From positions 1 through 35,905 of the forward strand of contig JBIOEJ010000055.1 in the NCBI GenBank assembly GCA_044445965.1: 35,905 nucleotides of DNA, written 5' to 3'. The translations under genes and the position numbers were made by a program. A model generated the notes under the pieces. The model ran no database searches. It was given only the letters and a program-made list of their open reading frames with translations, and was not told where the DNA came from. Numbering within the stretch: the first letter of the stretch is position 1; each line of letters starts with the position of its first letter. Shown in pieces: positions 8,250 to 16,431 of the stretch. The DNA comes from GAS188 sp044445965 (GTDB taxonomy: Bacteria > Pseudomonadota > Alphaproteobacteria > Rhizobiales > Beijerinckiaceae).

Positions 8250-9382
8250 CGTCCAACCTCGCCGGCTCGGTGGTGCGCCGCCTGGATCGCACCGATGATC
8301 TCGGCCACCGAGGGCGTGTCGTCCGGCGCGCTGGCGGCGCGAAAGGCCAAGCTGCCGGTCGCGGCCGACAGATCGACAGTGTCGTGATCGGCGCCGGGCC
8401 TGCCGACCTCGATCTCGATCGAAGCACGCCTCTCCTCCCGGGTGCTGTCGCGCGACGTCAGCGCGATCACGGGCACCTCCGAAGCCCAGTCGGGCCACGT
8501 ATCCCGATACGCCGAAATCCAGAGCGCGAGATCGACTTCCCCGCTGCGCGCCAGACGCGCGGCATCGAAGCGCCACGGGTCGTGATCGACCTCGCCGCGC
8601 GCGAAACCGATATTCGACGGGAAGCCGGTCAGCCAGGTCATAGCCATCGCGACGCCCGCTCCATTGTCGGGGGGCGCTACGGGAAGACAGGAGAAGCGCG
8701 TCATGTGGTTGAGATCGGCTACGAGGCCGGCGAGCGTGTCGATGGTCAGGAGATCGAGATCGGCGCACGACCATATCGCCACGCCGAACCTCGCATGACG
8801 GAGCGCCTCGACGATCGAATCGAGGCGGCGCGCCGGCAGCGGCGCCGAGCCGATCGGCCGGCCGGCAAGGCGCGCCCGCAGGGCAGCTAGGGTTGGCCCA
8901 ATTGCCGCGGCCGGCACGCCAATCGATGTGATCTCGACCGAGGTCGGGCCGATAACCCTTCCGAGCTTGCCGCCGAGCCACGCGACACGGCGGGGGGCTT
9001 CGGTGCCGGCGAGCATGGGAGCGGCTTCGAGAAGCCTTTGCAACAGATCGGGCTCGGTGGCGAAGGCTCGAGGTCCGACGATGAACAGAGTATCCGCCCG
9101 CGCCTTTGCTTCGCCAGGCGTGGTCAGGAACAGTCCCGCATCGCGCATGACCTCGAGGTCGAAGGCATACCCCGTTCCTCCCAGATGGTCGATGGCCCCG
9201 CCGGTTCGCCGAGCCAGCCGAACCACGGCGCGGACACCTTCGATGTCGCAGCCGAGACCGGCAAAAACGACCTGCCGGCTACCCCGCAAGCGGCAAGCAG
9301 CCACCTCGATCGCTTCGTCGAGGGGGCAGGCGTTGCCCTCGATCCAAGCCCCTGGATGCCGGCCTTGCCTGCGCCCGGGCAT
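8246..9382 (-). CDS. fhcB: Formyltransferase/hydrolase complex subunit B
   Basis: A 378-residue relative of the molybdenum/tungsten subunit B of formylmethanofuran dehydrogenase. Recognisable parts are VVFAGLGCDIEGVRAVVRLA near residue 40, GGAIDHLGG, and later MTRFSCLPVAPPDNGAGVAM and TGFPSNIGFARG. Bacterial FhcB proteins are known to lack the metal-pterin and iron-sulfur sites and serve a structural role; consistent with this I see no CxxC cluster motif here. The ATG at 9382 has GAAGGAAG 7 bases upstream; a GTG at 9385 is an alternative. It is the first fhc gene, 64 bases after the pterin dehydratase gene. Confidence 0.92.
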   Translation of the reverse strand: MPGRRQGRHPGAWIEGNACPLDEAIEVAACRLRGSRQVVFAGLGCDIEGVRAVVRLARRTGGAIDHLGGTGYAFDLEVMRDAGLFLTTPGEAKARADTLFIVGPRAFATEPDLLQRLLEAAPMLAGTEAPRRVAWLGGKLGRVIGPTSVEITSIGVPAAAIGPTLAALRARLAGRPIGSAPLPARRLDSIVEALRHARFGVAIWSCADLDLLTIDTLAGLVADLNHMTRFSCLPVAPPDNGAGVAMAMTWLTGFPSNIGFARGEVDHDPWRFDAARLARSGEVDLALWISAYRDTWPDWASEVPVIALTSRDSTREERRASIEIEVGRPGADHDTVDLSAATGSLAFRAASAPDDTPSVAEIIGAIQAAHHRAGEVGR

Positions 9383-9446
9383 CACTCATCTTCCTTCAGA
9401 TCCAAAAGCGCACGGCGACCCGCGAACGCGCGGGCCGCCATGCTGT

Positions 9447-9830
9447 TCACCGATCATATTTGAGGTAAGCGAAACGCTGATCAGCCTCTGGCGTTCCTTC
9501 GAGCGCGCCGCCTTCCTTGCCGGGCTGCCACGCCACGACCTCCTCGATCTTGCGGGCGAGCTCGAAATCCTTGTCGGTAACTCCCTTGGCCGTATGCGTC
9601 ATCAGGCGCACTTCGACCCAAGCATATGATGCGGTGATGTCGGGATGATGCCATGCCGCCTCGGCGAGGTGGCCGACGGCGTTGATCACCATCAAGGTGC
9701 CCTTCCAGCCATGCGTCTTGTAGGTACGTCGAATCCAACCGCCCTCAAGGCGCCAATGAGGTAATTCACTCTTCAATCGCCGCTGGATCTGCTCTTCGGA
9801 GTAAACGGTTTCCAGCTTCTTGCCCGTCAT
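9447..9830 (-). CDS. Pterin-4a-carbinolamine dehydratase
   Basis: A 127-residue protein of the PCD/DCoH family. The signature EAAWHHPDITASYAWVEV with the neighbouring THTAKGVTDKD (residues about 56-86) contains the conserved His-His-Pro and the second His of the active site. These enzymes dehydrate 4a-hydroxy-tetrahydropterins. The protein is some 25 residues longer than typical PCD, with an extra C-terminal tail (GGALEGTPEADQRFAYLKYD). It heads the minus-strand fhc operon, so a role in H4MPT or related pterin chemistry is likely, but the substrate here is not known. Confidence 0.85.
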   Translation of the reverse strand: MTGKKLETVYSEEQIQRRLKSELPHWRLEGGWIRRTYKTHGWKGTLMVINAVGHLAEAAWHHPDITASYAWVEVRLMTHTAKGVTDKDFELARKIEEVVAWQPGKEGGALEGTPEADQRFAYLKYDR

Positions 9831-9939
9831 CGTTCATTCCTCCCGGGACGCTGGACGACATGGTCTCCTTGTTACCGGAGCAACTCTATCCTATTCGGTC
9901 ACGAACACAACGGTTCGGTCGTCGGGGATGGAGCGATGA
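9831..9939. promoter_or_regulatory. Divergent promoter region between the dehydratase/fhc operon and mptG
   Basis: The only gap between the leftward pterin-dehydratase/fhc operon and the rightward mptG/mtdB/mch operon, 109 bases long. It must carry start signals for both unless an operon is read through from elsewhere. GGATGGAG at about 9927-9934 is the ribosome binding site for the rightward gene. No clear -35/-10 pair stands out. Confidence 0.45.
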
Positions 9940-10923
9940 ATGTCTGAGGGCCGGCACGTCGTCGTCAGCGCGGCGGCGCGATTGCATCTCGGCTTCCTCG
10001 ACTTGAATGGCGGGCTGGGGCGGCGTTTCGGCAGCATCGGCCTGGCGATCGACGGGCCCCGGACGAGGCTGAGCTTGCATCGCGCCGGCGTCTCGCGAAT
10101 GCGCGGCCCCGACAGCGAGCGCGCCAAGGCGCATCTAGCGGACCTGACCCGTCGCTTCGGCACCAAGAATGCCTATTCGCTCACCGTTCATGAGGCGATC
10201 CCTTCGCATGTCGGCCTGGGCTCGGGCACCATGCTCGCGCTTGCCGTCGCCGCGGCCTTCCGGCGGCTGGAGGGATTGCGGATGGATGTGCGCGAGGACG
10301 TGAGGGCATTGGCGCGCGGGCAGCGATCGGGCGTGGGGATCGCCGTCTTTCGCAAGGGGGGATTCGTGGTCGACGCGGGGCACGGTTGCGCCACCGTGGA
10401 GCCGCCGATCGTCGCGCGGTTGCCGTTTCCACCGAACTGGCGCATTCTGCTAGTTCAAGACCCCTCGAGGCGTGGTCTCCACGGCGATGAGGAGCGGGCT
10501 GCCTTTGCGGCGCTCGCGCCTTTTGGCGAAGCGGAGGCCGACCGTATCTGTCGCCTGGTTCTGATGCAGCTCCTTCCTGGATTGGTCGAGAGACGGATCG
10601 GTCCGTTCGGGAAGGCGGTCAGCACCATCCAGGAACGCCTCGGCGATTATTTCGCGCCGACACAGGGTGGAAAGCGATTCACCAGCCCGGAAGTGGCGGC
10701 GGCGCTCGAGGCATTCGAACGGGAGGGCGCGCATGGCGTGGGCCAGAGCTCCTGGGGACCCACCGGCTTCGCCTTCGTCGAGACCGAGGCCGAAGCCGAA
10801 AGGCTGCGCGACATCTGGCGACGAGAAGGCCCGGCATCGAGCCTCGACATTTCCATTCGCAGAGCGCTCAACACCGGGGCGCAGATCGAAAACCATAAAC
10901 CTCCGGTTTCCGCAAAAGCCTAG
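9940..10923 (+). CDS. mptG: Beta-ribofuranosylaminobenzene 5'-phosphate synthase
   Basis: A 327-residue GHMP-kinase-fold enzyme that condenses p-aminobenzoate (or 4-hydroxybenzoate in methanogens) with PRPP, losing CO2, in the first committed step of methanopterin synthesis. Diagnostic segments are SAAARLHLGFLDLNGGLGRRFGSIGLAI at the N-terminus, the GHMP motif PSHVGLGSGTMLALAVAAAF near residues 88-107, RGQRSGVGIAVFRKGGFVVD near 126-145, and GQSSWGPTGFAF near 268-279. It corresponds to orf4 of Methylobacterium. It is the first gene of the rightward operon and is followed 23 bases later by mtdB. Confidence 0.93.
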   Translation: MSEGRHVVVSAAARLHLGFLDLNGGLGRRFGSIGLAIDGPRTRLSLHRAGVSRMRGPDSERAKAHLADLTRRFGTKNAYSLTVHEAIPSHVGLGSGTMLALAVAAAFRRLEGLRMDVREDVRALARGQRSGVGIAVFRKGGFVVDAGHGCATVEPPIVARLPFPPNWRILLVQDPSRRGLHGDEERAAFAALAPFGEAEADRICRLVLMQLLPGLVERRIGPFGKAVSTIQERLGDYFAPTQGGKRFTSPEVAAALEAFEREGAHGVGQSSWGPTGFAFVETEAEAERLRDIWRREGPASSLDISIRRALNTGAQIENHKPPVSAKA

Positions 10924-10946
10924 GCAGGACGATCAAGGGAAACGTC

Positions 10947-11843
10947 ATGGGCGATAAGAACATCCTGCACATGCTGAGCCCGCTCAAGCATATCAGCCCC
11001 TTCGACGCCAATATGGCGCTCGATGCCGGTTATGATGCCGTCATTCCCTATGCGGGCGTCGAGCGCGGCGAGGTTGCCGCATTGGTGCAGGATGCGATTT
11101 TTTCGCGCCCGCCCAAGCTTGGCGTCAAGACGGGTTTCTTCTTCGGCGGCAAGGACGCCATCTTGGCGCTCGATATGTTGGAGCTCGCCAAGAACGCCAT
11201 GGTACCGCCTTTTGCGGCATCGCTCTTCGCGGATCCGGCGGGATCCTTCACCACGGCTGCCGCGATGGTGACCTTGGTCGAGCGGACCTTGCGGTCGAAG
11301 CTCGGGCGCGGCCTCGGCGGGCTTGCCGTCGCGGTGTTCGGCGCGACCGGCGTCGTCGGGTTCTCCTCCGCCATTATCGCGGCTCGGCAGGGTGCCAAGG
11401 TCACGCTCGTCGGCTATGACGGGCCACAGCGCGTCCAGAAGGCGGCAAGCGAGGCTTCACGGCGCTTCGAGGTCAGGCTCGATTTCGCCGATGGCGGCAC
11501 TCGGGAAAACATAGAAGGCATCCTCAAGGATACCGAGATCGTGTTCAGTGCCGCGCGCGCGGGCACGCGCGTTCTCGACCGGGGCCAACTCGAAGCTGCG
11601 TCGCGTTTGATCATCGCGGCTGACGTCAACGCTGTCCCGCCCACTGGCGTCGAAGGGCTGCAGACGACAGGCAATGGAGAGCCGATCGCCGGCACCAAGG
11701 TTCTCGCGATCGGTCCGCTGACGATCGGCCAGCTCAAATCGAGGACCGAGGCGGGCCTCTTCCGCCAGATGATCCAAGCGGAGCGGCCCGTCTTGTTCGA
11801 TTTCCGTCATGCCTTCGAACTCGCCAGTAGACTGGCCATATAG
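10947..11843 (+). CDS. mtdB: NAD(P)-dependent methylene-H4MPT dehydrogenase
   Basis: A 298-residue cytoplasmic enzyme that oxidises methylene-H4MPT to methenyl-H4MPT with NAD+ or NADP+. The N-terminal substrate domain starts MGDKNILHMLSPLKHISPFD, as in other MtdB proteins. The Rossmann loop GATGVVG lies at residues 132-138, and VFSAARAGTRVLD and ADVNAVPPTGVEG follow. It acts between Fae and Mch. Its end overlaps the start of the next open frame by 35 bases, so translation is coupled. Confidence 0.95.
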   Translation: MGDKNILHMLSPLKHISPFDANMALDAGYDAVIPYAGVERGEVAALVQDAIFSRPPKLGVKTGFFFGGKDAILALDMLELAKNAMVPPFAASLFADPAGSFTTAAAMVTLVERTLRSKLGRGLGGLAVAVFGATGVVGFSSAIIAARQGAKVTLVGYDGPQRVQKAASEASRRFEVRLDFADGGTRENIEGILKDTEIVFSAARAGTRVLDRGQLEAASRLIIAADVNAVPPTGVEGLQTTGNGEPIAGTKVLAIGPLTIGQLKSRTEAGLFRQMIQAERPVLFDFRHAFELASRLAI

Positions 11844-12951
11844 GGCGCCCCGTGTGCTGATCGCCGCCATATCGGGCAGGGCGCTCGCGATCGCCGCGCG
11901 GGAGGCGGGCTACGCCCCGCTCGTTGCCGATCTCTTCGGCGACCAGGACATGCGCGCGGCCGCCATCATGTCGACAACGGCCCCGGGCAATCTCGAGTCC
12001 GGGTTCGACGAGCAAGGCTTGATCGATTCGCTCACGCGGCTTGCCGCCGGGCGGACATGCGAAGGCTTGGTCTGCGGTTCGGGCTTCGAGGATCGGCCGG
12101 AGATTCTGGCGCAACTGGCGCAAATCTGGCCGCTTCTCGGCAACAGCGCCGACACCGTGCGGCGCGCCAAGGATCCGTTCGGCTTCGCAAGGCTATGTGC
12201 CAAGCTCGACGTGCCCCATCCGCCCGTGCGTGAGACATGCCCGTCCAATCCGCGAAACTGGCTCGGCAAGCGCATCGGCGGGTCCGGAGGCGCGCATGTG
12301 CAGGCCGCCGGCAAAGCGGCCGAAGGGCCGGGGACAATCTATTACCAGCGGCGGGTGGCGGGCCGCGCCGTCTCAGCGCTGTTCCTCGCCGACGGCGAGG
12401 ATGCACGCGTGCTCGGCTTCAGCGCGCAATGGAGCGACCCTGCTCCGCATGCGCCCGAACGCTATGGTGGCGCCGTGCGCCCAGCGGGCATCGGCCAACG
12501 GCTCCGACATAGGCTCGTTCGATATTTGCGGAGCCTCGCGCCTGCGCTCGGTTTGCGAGGTCTGAACGGCGCGGATTTCCTGATCAGCGGAGAAGACGCC
12601 TGGCTGATCGAAATCAACCCGCGCCCGGGAGCGACGCTCGATCTCTTCGATGCGGCATCGCTGTTCGCTTTGCATGTCGATGCCTGCCGCGGTGCTTTGC
12701 CGGCGCAGATGCCGCGCTTCCCGGGAGCCGCCGCAGCGGCCATCGCTTACGCGCCGCGCCGCATCTCGCAGATGCCGCAGCTCGATTGGCCCGACTGGTC
12801 CGCCGACCGGCAGACAGCCGGGTCGAGCGTTTGTGCCGGCGAACCGCTCTGCACCATCAAGGTAAAGGCTCGCTCGACCGGCCGCGCCAAGGCATTGATC
12901 GAAGAACGCATAAAGGTCGTTCTGGCACTAGCGCAAGGGGGGCGAAGTTGA
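11809..12951 (+). CDS. ATP-grasp enzyme of the H4MPT/methylofuran cluster (Orf7-like)
   Basis: A 380-residue ATP-grasp protein. The opening VLIAAISGRALAIAARE is the nucleotide-domain start typical of Orf7 proteins of methylotrophs. Residues near 140-175 (GKRIGGSGGAHVQAA, TIYYQRRVAGRAVSALFL) and near 250-270 (GLNGADFLI, WLIEINPRPGATLDLF) are the ATP-grasp lid and the Mg-binding EINPRPG. Family members ligate an amino acid such as glutamate to an acceptor, so a step in methylofuran or H4MPT synthesis comparable to MfnD is plausible but unproven. The start is uncertain: the ATG at 11809 lies inside mtdB, while a GTG at 11854 would give 365 residues. Confidence 0.85.
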   Translation: MPSNSPVDWPYRAPRVLIAAISGRALAIAAREAGYAPLVADLFGDQDMRAAAIMSTTAPGNLESGFDEQGLIDSLTRLAAGRTCEGLVCGSGFEDRPEILAQLAQIWPLLGNSADTVRRAKDPFGFARLCAKLDVPHPPVRETCPSNPRNWLGKRIGGSGGAHVQAAGKAAEGPGTIYYQRRVAGRAVSALFLADGEDARVLGFSAQWSDPAPHAPERYGGAVRPAGIGQRLRHRLVRYLRSLAPALGLRGLNGADFLISGEDAWLIEINPRPGATLDLFDAASLFALHVDACRGALPAQMPRFPGAAAAAIAYAPRRISQMPQLDWPDWSADRQTAGSSVCAGEPLCTIKVKARSTGRAKALIEERIKVVLALAQGGRS

Positions 12952-13919
12952 GCTCGCCACCCCTCATCAGCCTGAACCGCCGCGCGGCCGAGCTGGTCGA
13001 CCGCCTGATCGCCGACGCTTCCCAGCTCGGGCTCGCCATCGAACGCGGTGCTCTGGGCGAGACCTTGATCGATGCCGGCAGCAAGGCCGCGGGCGGTATC
13101 GAGGCCGGCCTGCGCATCGCCGAAATCAGTGTCGGCGGCCTCGCGGAGGTGAGGCTTCTCACCTCGCATGGCATCGAGAAATGGCCCTGGACGATCGCCG
13201 TGCGCTCGTCCATGCCGGTGCTTGCCTGCCTTGCCAGCCAATATGCCGGATGGCGCTTGGCGCATGGCAAGGGAAAGGACGCTTTCTTTGCGCTCGGCTC
13301 CGGGCCCGCCCGGGCGCTGGCGCGCACCGAAAAACTGTTCGCCGAGCTCGGCTATGCCGATCGCGCCGACCGCGCCGTGCTGATCATCGAAAGCGATCGG
13401 GCTCCGCCAACCGAGGTGATCGCCGAGGTGGCGAAGGCTTGCGGCCTCAATTCGGATCGGCTGACCTTGATCTACATGCCTACGCAAAGCCGGGCGGGCG
13501 GCGTGCAGATCGTGGCGCGCGTGCTGGAGGTCGCCCTGCATAAGGCCCATGAGCTCCGCTTCCCGCTCGATCGCATCGTCGAGGGAATGGGTGCCGCGCC
13601 CCTGCCTCCGCCCCATCCGGATTTCATAAAGGCGATGGGGCGCACCAACGACGCGATCATCTTTGCAGGCGAGGTGCATCTCTTCGTGCAAGGGCCGCGA
13701 GACGAGGCCAAGGCGCTAGCCGAACGCATGCCGAGCCGCGCTTCGCGCGACTATGGGCGTCCTTTCGCCGAGATCTTCAAACGGGTCGATGGCGACTTCT
13801 ACGCGATCGATCCGATGCTGTTCAGCCCGGCTTCGGTCATCGTCACGGCGCTCGAGACAGGCGACAGTTTCCACGCCGGCGCTGTCGACCCGAAGCTTCT
13901 CGATGCCTCCTTCGCCTGA
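12948..13919 (+). CDS. mch: Methenyl-H4MPT cyclohydrolase
   Basis: A 323-residue enzyme that hydrolyses methenyl-H4MPT to formyl-H4MPT, between MtdB and Fhc. Family segments are SLNRRAAELVDRLIADA at the N-terminus, IDAGSKAAGGIEAG near residue 42, SSMPVLACLASQYAGW near 90, ALGSGPARAL near 117, and GRTNDAIIFAG near 230. The start is taken as the TTG at 12948: AAGGGGGGCG lies just upstream, and the TTGA overlap places it exactly on the stop of the preceding gene. The longer upstream frame only overlaps that gene. Confidence 0.95.
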   Translation: MSSPPLISLNRRAAELVDRLIADASQLGLAIERGALGETLIDAGSKAAGGIEAGLRIAEISVGGLAEVRLLTSHGIEKWPWTIAVRSSMPVLACLASQYAGWRLAHGKGKDAFFALGSGPARALARTEKLFAELGYADRADRAVLIIESDRAPPTEVIAEVAKACGLNSDRLTLIYMPTQSRAGGVQIVARVLEVALHKAHELRFPLDRIVEGMGAAPLPPPHPDFIKAMGRTNDAIIFAGEVHLFVQGPRDEAKALAERMPSRASRDYGRPFAEIFKRVDGDFYAIDPMLFSPASVIVTALETGDSFHAGAVDPKLLDASFA

Positions 13920-14862
13920 CCATAGCCATTTGTTGAAGCGCGATCGGGCAGCGGACGTCACGCACGTCGCCGTCATCGGTCATAAGCGCGACGGCCATGC
14001 CCGCTCGCTGATCGGAAGGCTCGAGGAAGCAGGCGCGCAGGCGGTCTTCATCGAGCTTTCCGCCTGCACGTTCTCGACGCGTCATCCGAGCGGCCTTGTC
14101 ATTCCCGGCTTCGGCCCGAGGCTACCGGCCGGCGTCATCGTGCGCGGCATCGCGGCCGGCAGCTTCGAGGCTGTAACCCGCAGGCTCGGCGTGCTGCACG
14201 CTTTGAGGGAGCTGGGCGTGCTCGTATGGAACGATGCGCGCGCCATCGAGCGCTGCGTCGACAAGTCAATGACGAGCTTCCTGATCGCCAGGGCTGGCAT
14301 CCCGACGCCGGATACCTGGGCGATCGAGGGCCGCGCCGAAGCCCTGCGCATCACGCGACGCGAGACCGTACGCGGCCCGCTCGTGCTCAAGCCCCTCTTC
14401 GGCTCACAGGGGCGAGGATTGAAGCTGATCCGGACGCCGAGCGAGCTCACCGAAGAGGAGGTGGTCGCCGGCGTCTATTATCTCCAGCGTTTCGCCGGCG
14501 GAGCAGGCCCGGATCACAGTGATTTCCGGGCTCTGGTCTCGCGCGGCAGGATCGTCGCGGCCATGCGGCGGCGAGCCGCCCATTGGATCACCAATGTCAA
14601 ACGAGGCGCACGTCCGGAAGCGATCGAGCTCGGCAGCGAGCTGGCCGCGCTCGCGGTCCGGTCGGCCGCGGCCGTCGGAGCCGACTTCGCCGGCGTCGAT
14701 ATCCTCATCGGGAGCGACGGCAGTCCCTATATCCTCGAAGTGAATTCGATGCCCGCTTGGAGCGGACTGCAAAGCGTCGCGCGGGTCGATATCGCGCAGA
14801 TGATCGCCGCCGATTTCCTCGCCGCGCTGAATGAGCGCATGCGTGCGCGTCTTACCGGATGA
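13903..14862 (+). CDS. RimK-type ATP-grasp ligase (Orf5-like)
   Basis: A 319-residue ATP-grasp protein of the RimK/MptN group. It carries VAVIGHKRDGHARSLI at the start, FLIARAGIPTPDTW near residue 128, the ATP-binding VLKPLFGSQGRGLKLI near 165, and FAGVDILIGSDGSPYILEVN, the metal-binding end, near 270-289. RimK-like enzymes add glutamate to acceptors. In methylotrophs this gene (orf5) is linked to H4MPT-dependent formaldehyde oxidation; a ligase in cofactor glutamylation, for example of methylofuran, is an inference. The ATG at 13903 lies 17 bases before the end of mch, and its stop overlaps the next gene by 4 bases. Confidence 0.87.
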   Translation: MPPSPDHSHLLKRDRAADVTHVAVIGHKRDGHARSLIGRLEEAGAQAVFIELSACTFSTRHPSGLVIPGFGPRLPAGVIVRGIAAGSFEAVTRRLGVLHALRELGVLVWNDARAIERCVDKSMTSFLIARAGIPTPDTWAIEGRAEALRITRRETVRGPLVLKPLFGSQGRGLKLIRTPSELTEEEVVAGVYYLQRFAGGAGPDHSDFRALVSRGRIVAAMRRRAAHWITNVKRGARPEAIELGSELAALAVRSAAAVGADFAGVDILIGSDGSPYILEVNSMPAWSGLQSVARVDIAQMIAADFLAALNERMRARLTG

Positions 14863-15722
14863 TACCGCTCGAATCCGCAATCGGGGTGGCCTTCGAGCAA
14901 GCTTGCCGCGAAGAATTGGAAACGCCGAAACCGGGCAATGTGCATGTCTTCGCGGCCGGTCGCGACGCGACGGCGCAGGATTTCCTGGTCAGCGCCCGCG
15001 TTGCCGCGCCTTTTATAGTGCGCCAGGGCGCAAGGATCGGAGAGCGCATATTGGGAGCGGTCGAGGCAACGCTCGAGGCGGTCGGGACGAACACCAATCT
15101 CGGCATCATCCTGCTTTGCGCCCCACTCGCGGCCGCAAGCGAACGGGGCGCGCCCGATCTGCGCGCCGGCATCCATGATGTGCTCGCCGAGCTCGACCGG
15201 GCCGATGCCAGCCTTGCCTTCCAGGCGATCAGGCGCGCCGCTCCTGGAGGCCTCGGCGAGGTTCCGAAACACGATGTCCGTTCGCCTCCCGAGGTGTCGC
15301 TGCGGGAGGCGATGGTCGAGGCCGCCCCGCGCGACCGTATCGCGCGCCAATACGCAACCGATTTTTCGGACATGTTCGAGACCGGCCTGCCGGCGCTGCA
15401 ATCTTCTCTAAAGCGCGGCACCGACAGCAAGGTCACGACGCTCGAAGTCTATCTGACCTTCCTTTCGAACTATCCCGATACGCATATCGTGCGCAAGCGA
15501 GGCGCGGCGGTCGCCGCCGATATCATGCCGACGGCCAGGGCCTTCCTCGGGCGCTTGCGCGAGGGAAATTCGCTTGCCGACCTCCAACCCGATCTGCTCG
15601 CCTGGGACGCGGCGCTCAAGAGCGCCGGCATCAACCCCGGCACCAGCGCGGACCTGACAGTCGCTACGCTCTTCGCGTTCGCGCTACAAAGCATCTTGCG
15701 GCCGACCGATAACAGTGATTGA
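14859..15722 (+). CDS. CitG/MdcB-like triphosphoribosyl-dephospho-CoA synthase family protein (Orf17-like)
   Basis: A 287-residue all-helical protein of the triphosphoribosyl-dephospho-CoA synthase family. Key segments are ETPKPGNVHVF near residues 21-31, VGTNTNLGIILLCAPLA near 75, and the late Asp/Gly-rich NPGTSADLTVATLFAFAL. In citrate lyase systems such enzymes build a CoA-derived prosthetic group from ATP and dephospho-CoA. In methylotrophs the relative Orf17 sits among H4MPT genes and its reaction is unknown, though a phosphoribosyl-type transfer in cofactor synthesis is a reasonable guess. The ATG at 14859 overlaps the orf5 stop as ATGA. Confidence 0.85.
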   Translation: MIPLESAIGVAFEQACREELETPKPGNVHVFAAGRDATAQDFLVSARVAAPFIVRQGARIGERILGAVEATLEAVGTNTNLGIILLCAPLAAASERGAPDLRAGIHDVLAELDRADASLAFQAIRRAAPGGLGEVPKHDVRSPPEVSLREAMVEAAPRDRIARQYATDFSDMFETGLPALQSSLKRGTDSKVTTLEVYLTFLSNYPDTHIVRKRGAAVAADIMPTARAFLGRLREGNSLADLQPDLLAWDAALKSAGINPGTSADLTVATLFAFALQSILRPTDNSD

Positions 15723-15866
15723 CTTCGGGCGCGGAAAACTTTCCGCCGCTATCTGGCCAACCGATCCGGCGCTCTGCCGGATGCTGTCAACAAGGGTAGC
15801 TCTCGGGCCGAACGCCTGATGAGCGGACGGCTGTTTGGGCTTCAGGTTCTCCAGGGAGGAACATCC
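15723..15866 (+). promoter_or_regulatory. Leader region of fae with two hairpins
   Basis: These 144 bases precede fae. Inverted repeats are GCGGAA/TTCCGC at 15731-15746 and ATCCGGC/GCCGGAT at 15764-15782 (loop GCTCT). Neither has a T-run, so they look like mRNA stabilising or processing structures more than terminators. fae needs far more product than the biosynthetic genes before it, so a separate start or stabilised mRNA would make sense. A strong CAGGGAGGA ends 7 bases before the ATG. Confidence 0.4.
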
Positions 15867-16376
15867 ATGGCCAAGATCACCAAAATGTGTGTCGGCGAGT
15901 CGCTGGTCGGCGACGGCAATGAAGTCGCCCATATCGACCTCATCATCGGGCCGCGTGGCAGTGCGGTCGAGACGGCATTTGCGAATGCCCTCACCAACAA
16001 CAAGGACGGCTTCACCACCTTGCTCGCCGTGATCGCCCCCAACCTCCTCTGCAAGCCTCCGACGGTGTTGTTCAACAAGGTGACCATCAAGGGCGCCAAG
16101 CAGGCCGTGCAGATGTTCGGCCCAGCGCAACATGCGGTGGCCAAGGCGGTGGCCGATAGCGTGGCGGAGGGCGTGATCCCCGAGAGCGAGGCAGACGATC
16201 TGTTCATCTGCGTCGGCGTCTTCATCCACTGGCAAGCGACCGACGACAAGAAGATTCAGGATTTCAACTACCGCGCCACGAAGGAAGCGCTGGCACGCGC
16301 CGTCAGCGGCGAGCCGAAGCCTTCTCAAGTGGTCGCTCAGCGTAATTCGGCGAAGCATCCCTTCGCCGCGGGCTAG
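15867..16376 (+). CDS. fae: Formaldehyde-activating enzyme
   Basis: A 169-residue enzyme that speeds the condensation of formaldehyde with H4MPT to methylene-H4MPT and so protects the cell from formaldehyde. Typical segments are GESLVGDGNEVAHIDLIIGP at residues 11-30 (with the catalytic His, H22), GFTTLLAVIAPNLLCKPPT near 47-65, FGPAQHAVAKAVADSV and ICVGVFIHWQA. The length is the usual size. The start has one of the best ribosome binding sites in the window. It is transcribed with or just after the H4MPT biosynthetic genes. Confidence 0.97.
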   Translation: MAKITKMCVGESLVGDGNEVAHIDLIIGPRGSAVETAFANALTNNKDGFTTLLAVIAPNLLCKPPTVLFNKVTIKGAKQAVQMFGPAQHAVAKAVADSVAEGVIPESEADDLFICVGVFIHWQATDDKKIQDFNYRATKEALARAVSGEPKPSQVVAQRNSAKHPFAAG

Positions 16377-16431
16377 TTCCGGCCACCGCCGGCTCGCTCC
16401 ATCGACCGGAGCCTGGGTTGCTTGCGACTCT

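Noticed and set aside
6622..8981. Long extension upstream of fhcA and the in-frame fhcB overlap
   Set aside because: Only the part from 8249 matches FhcA. The upstream part lies within fhcB in another frame and is Arg-rich.
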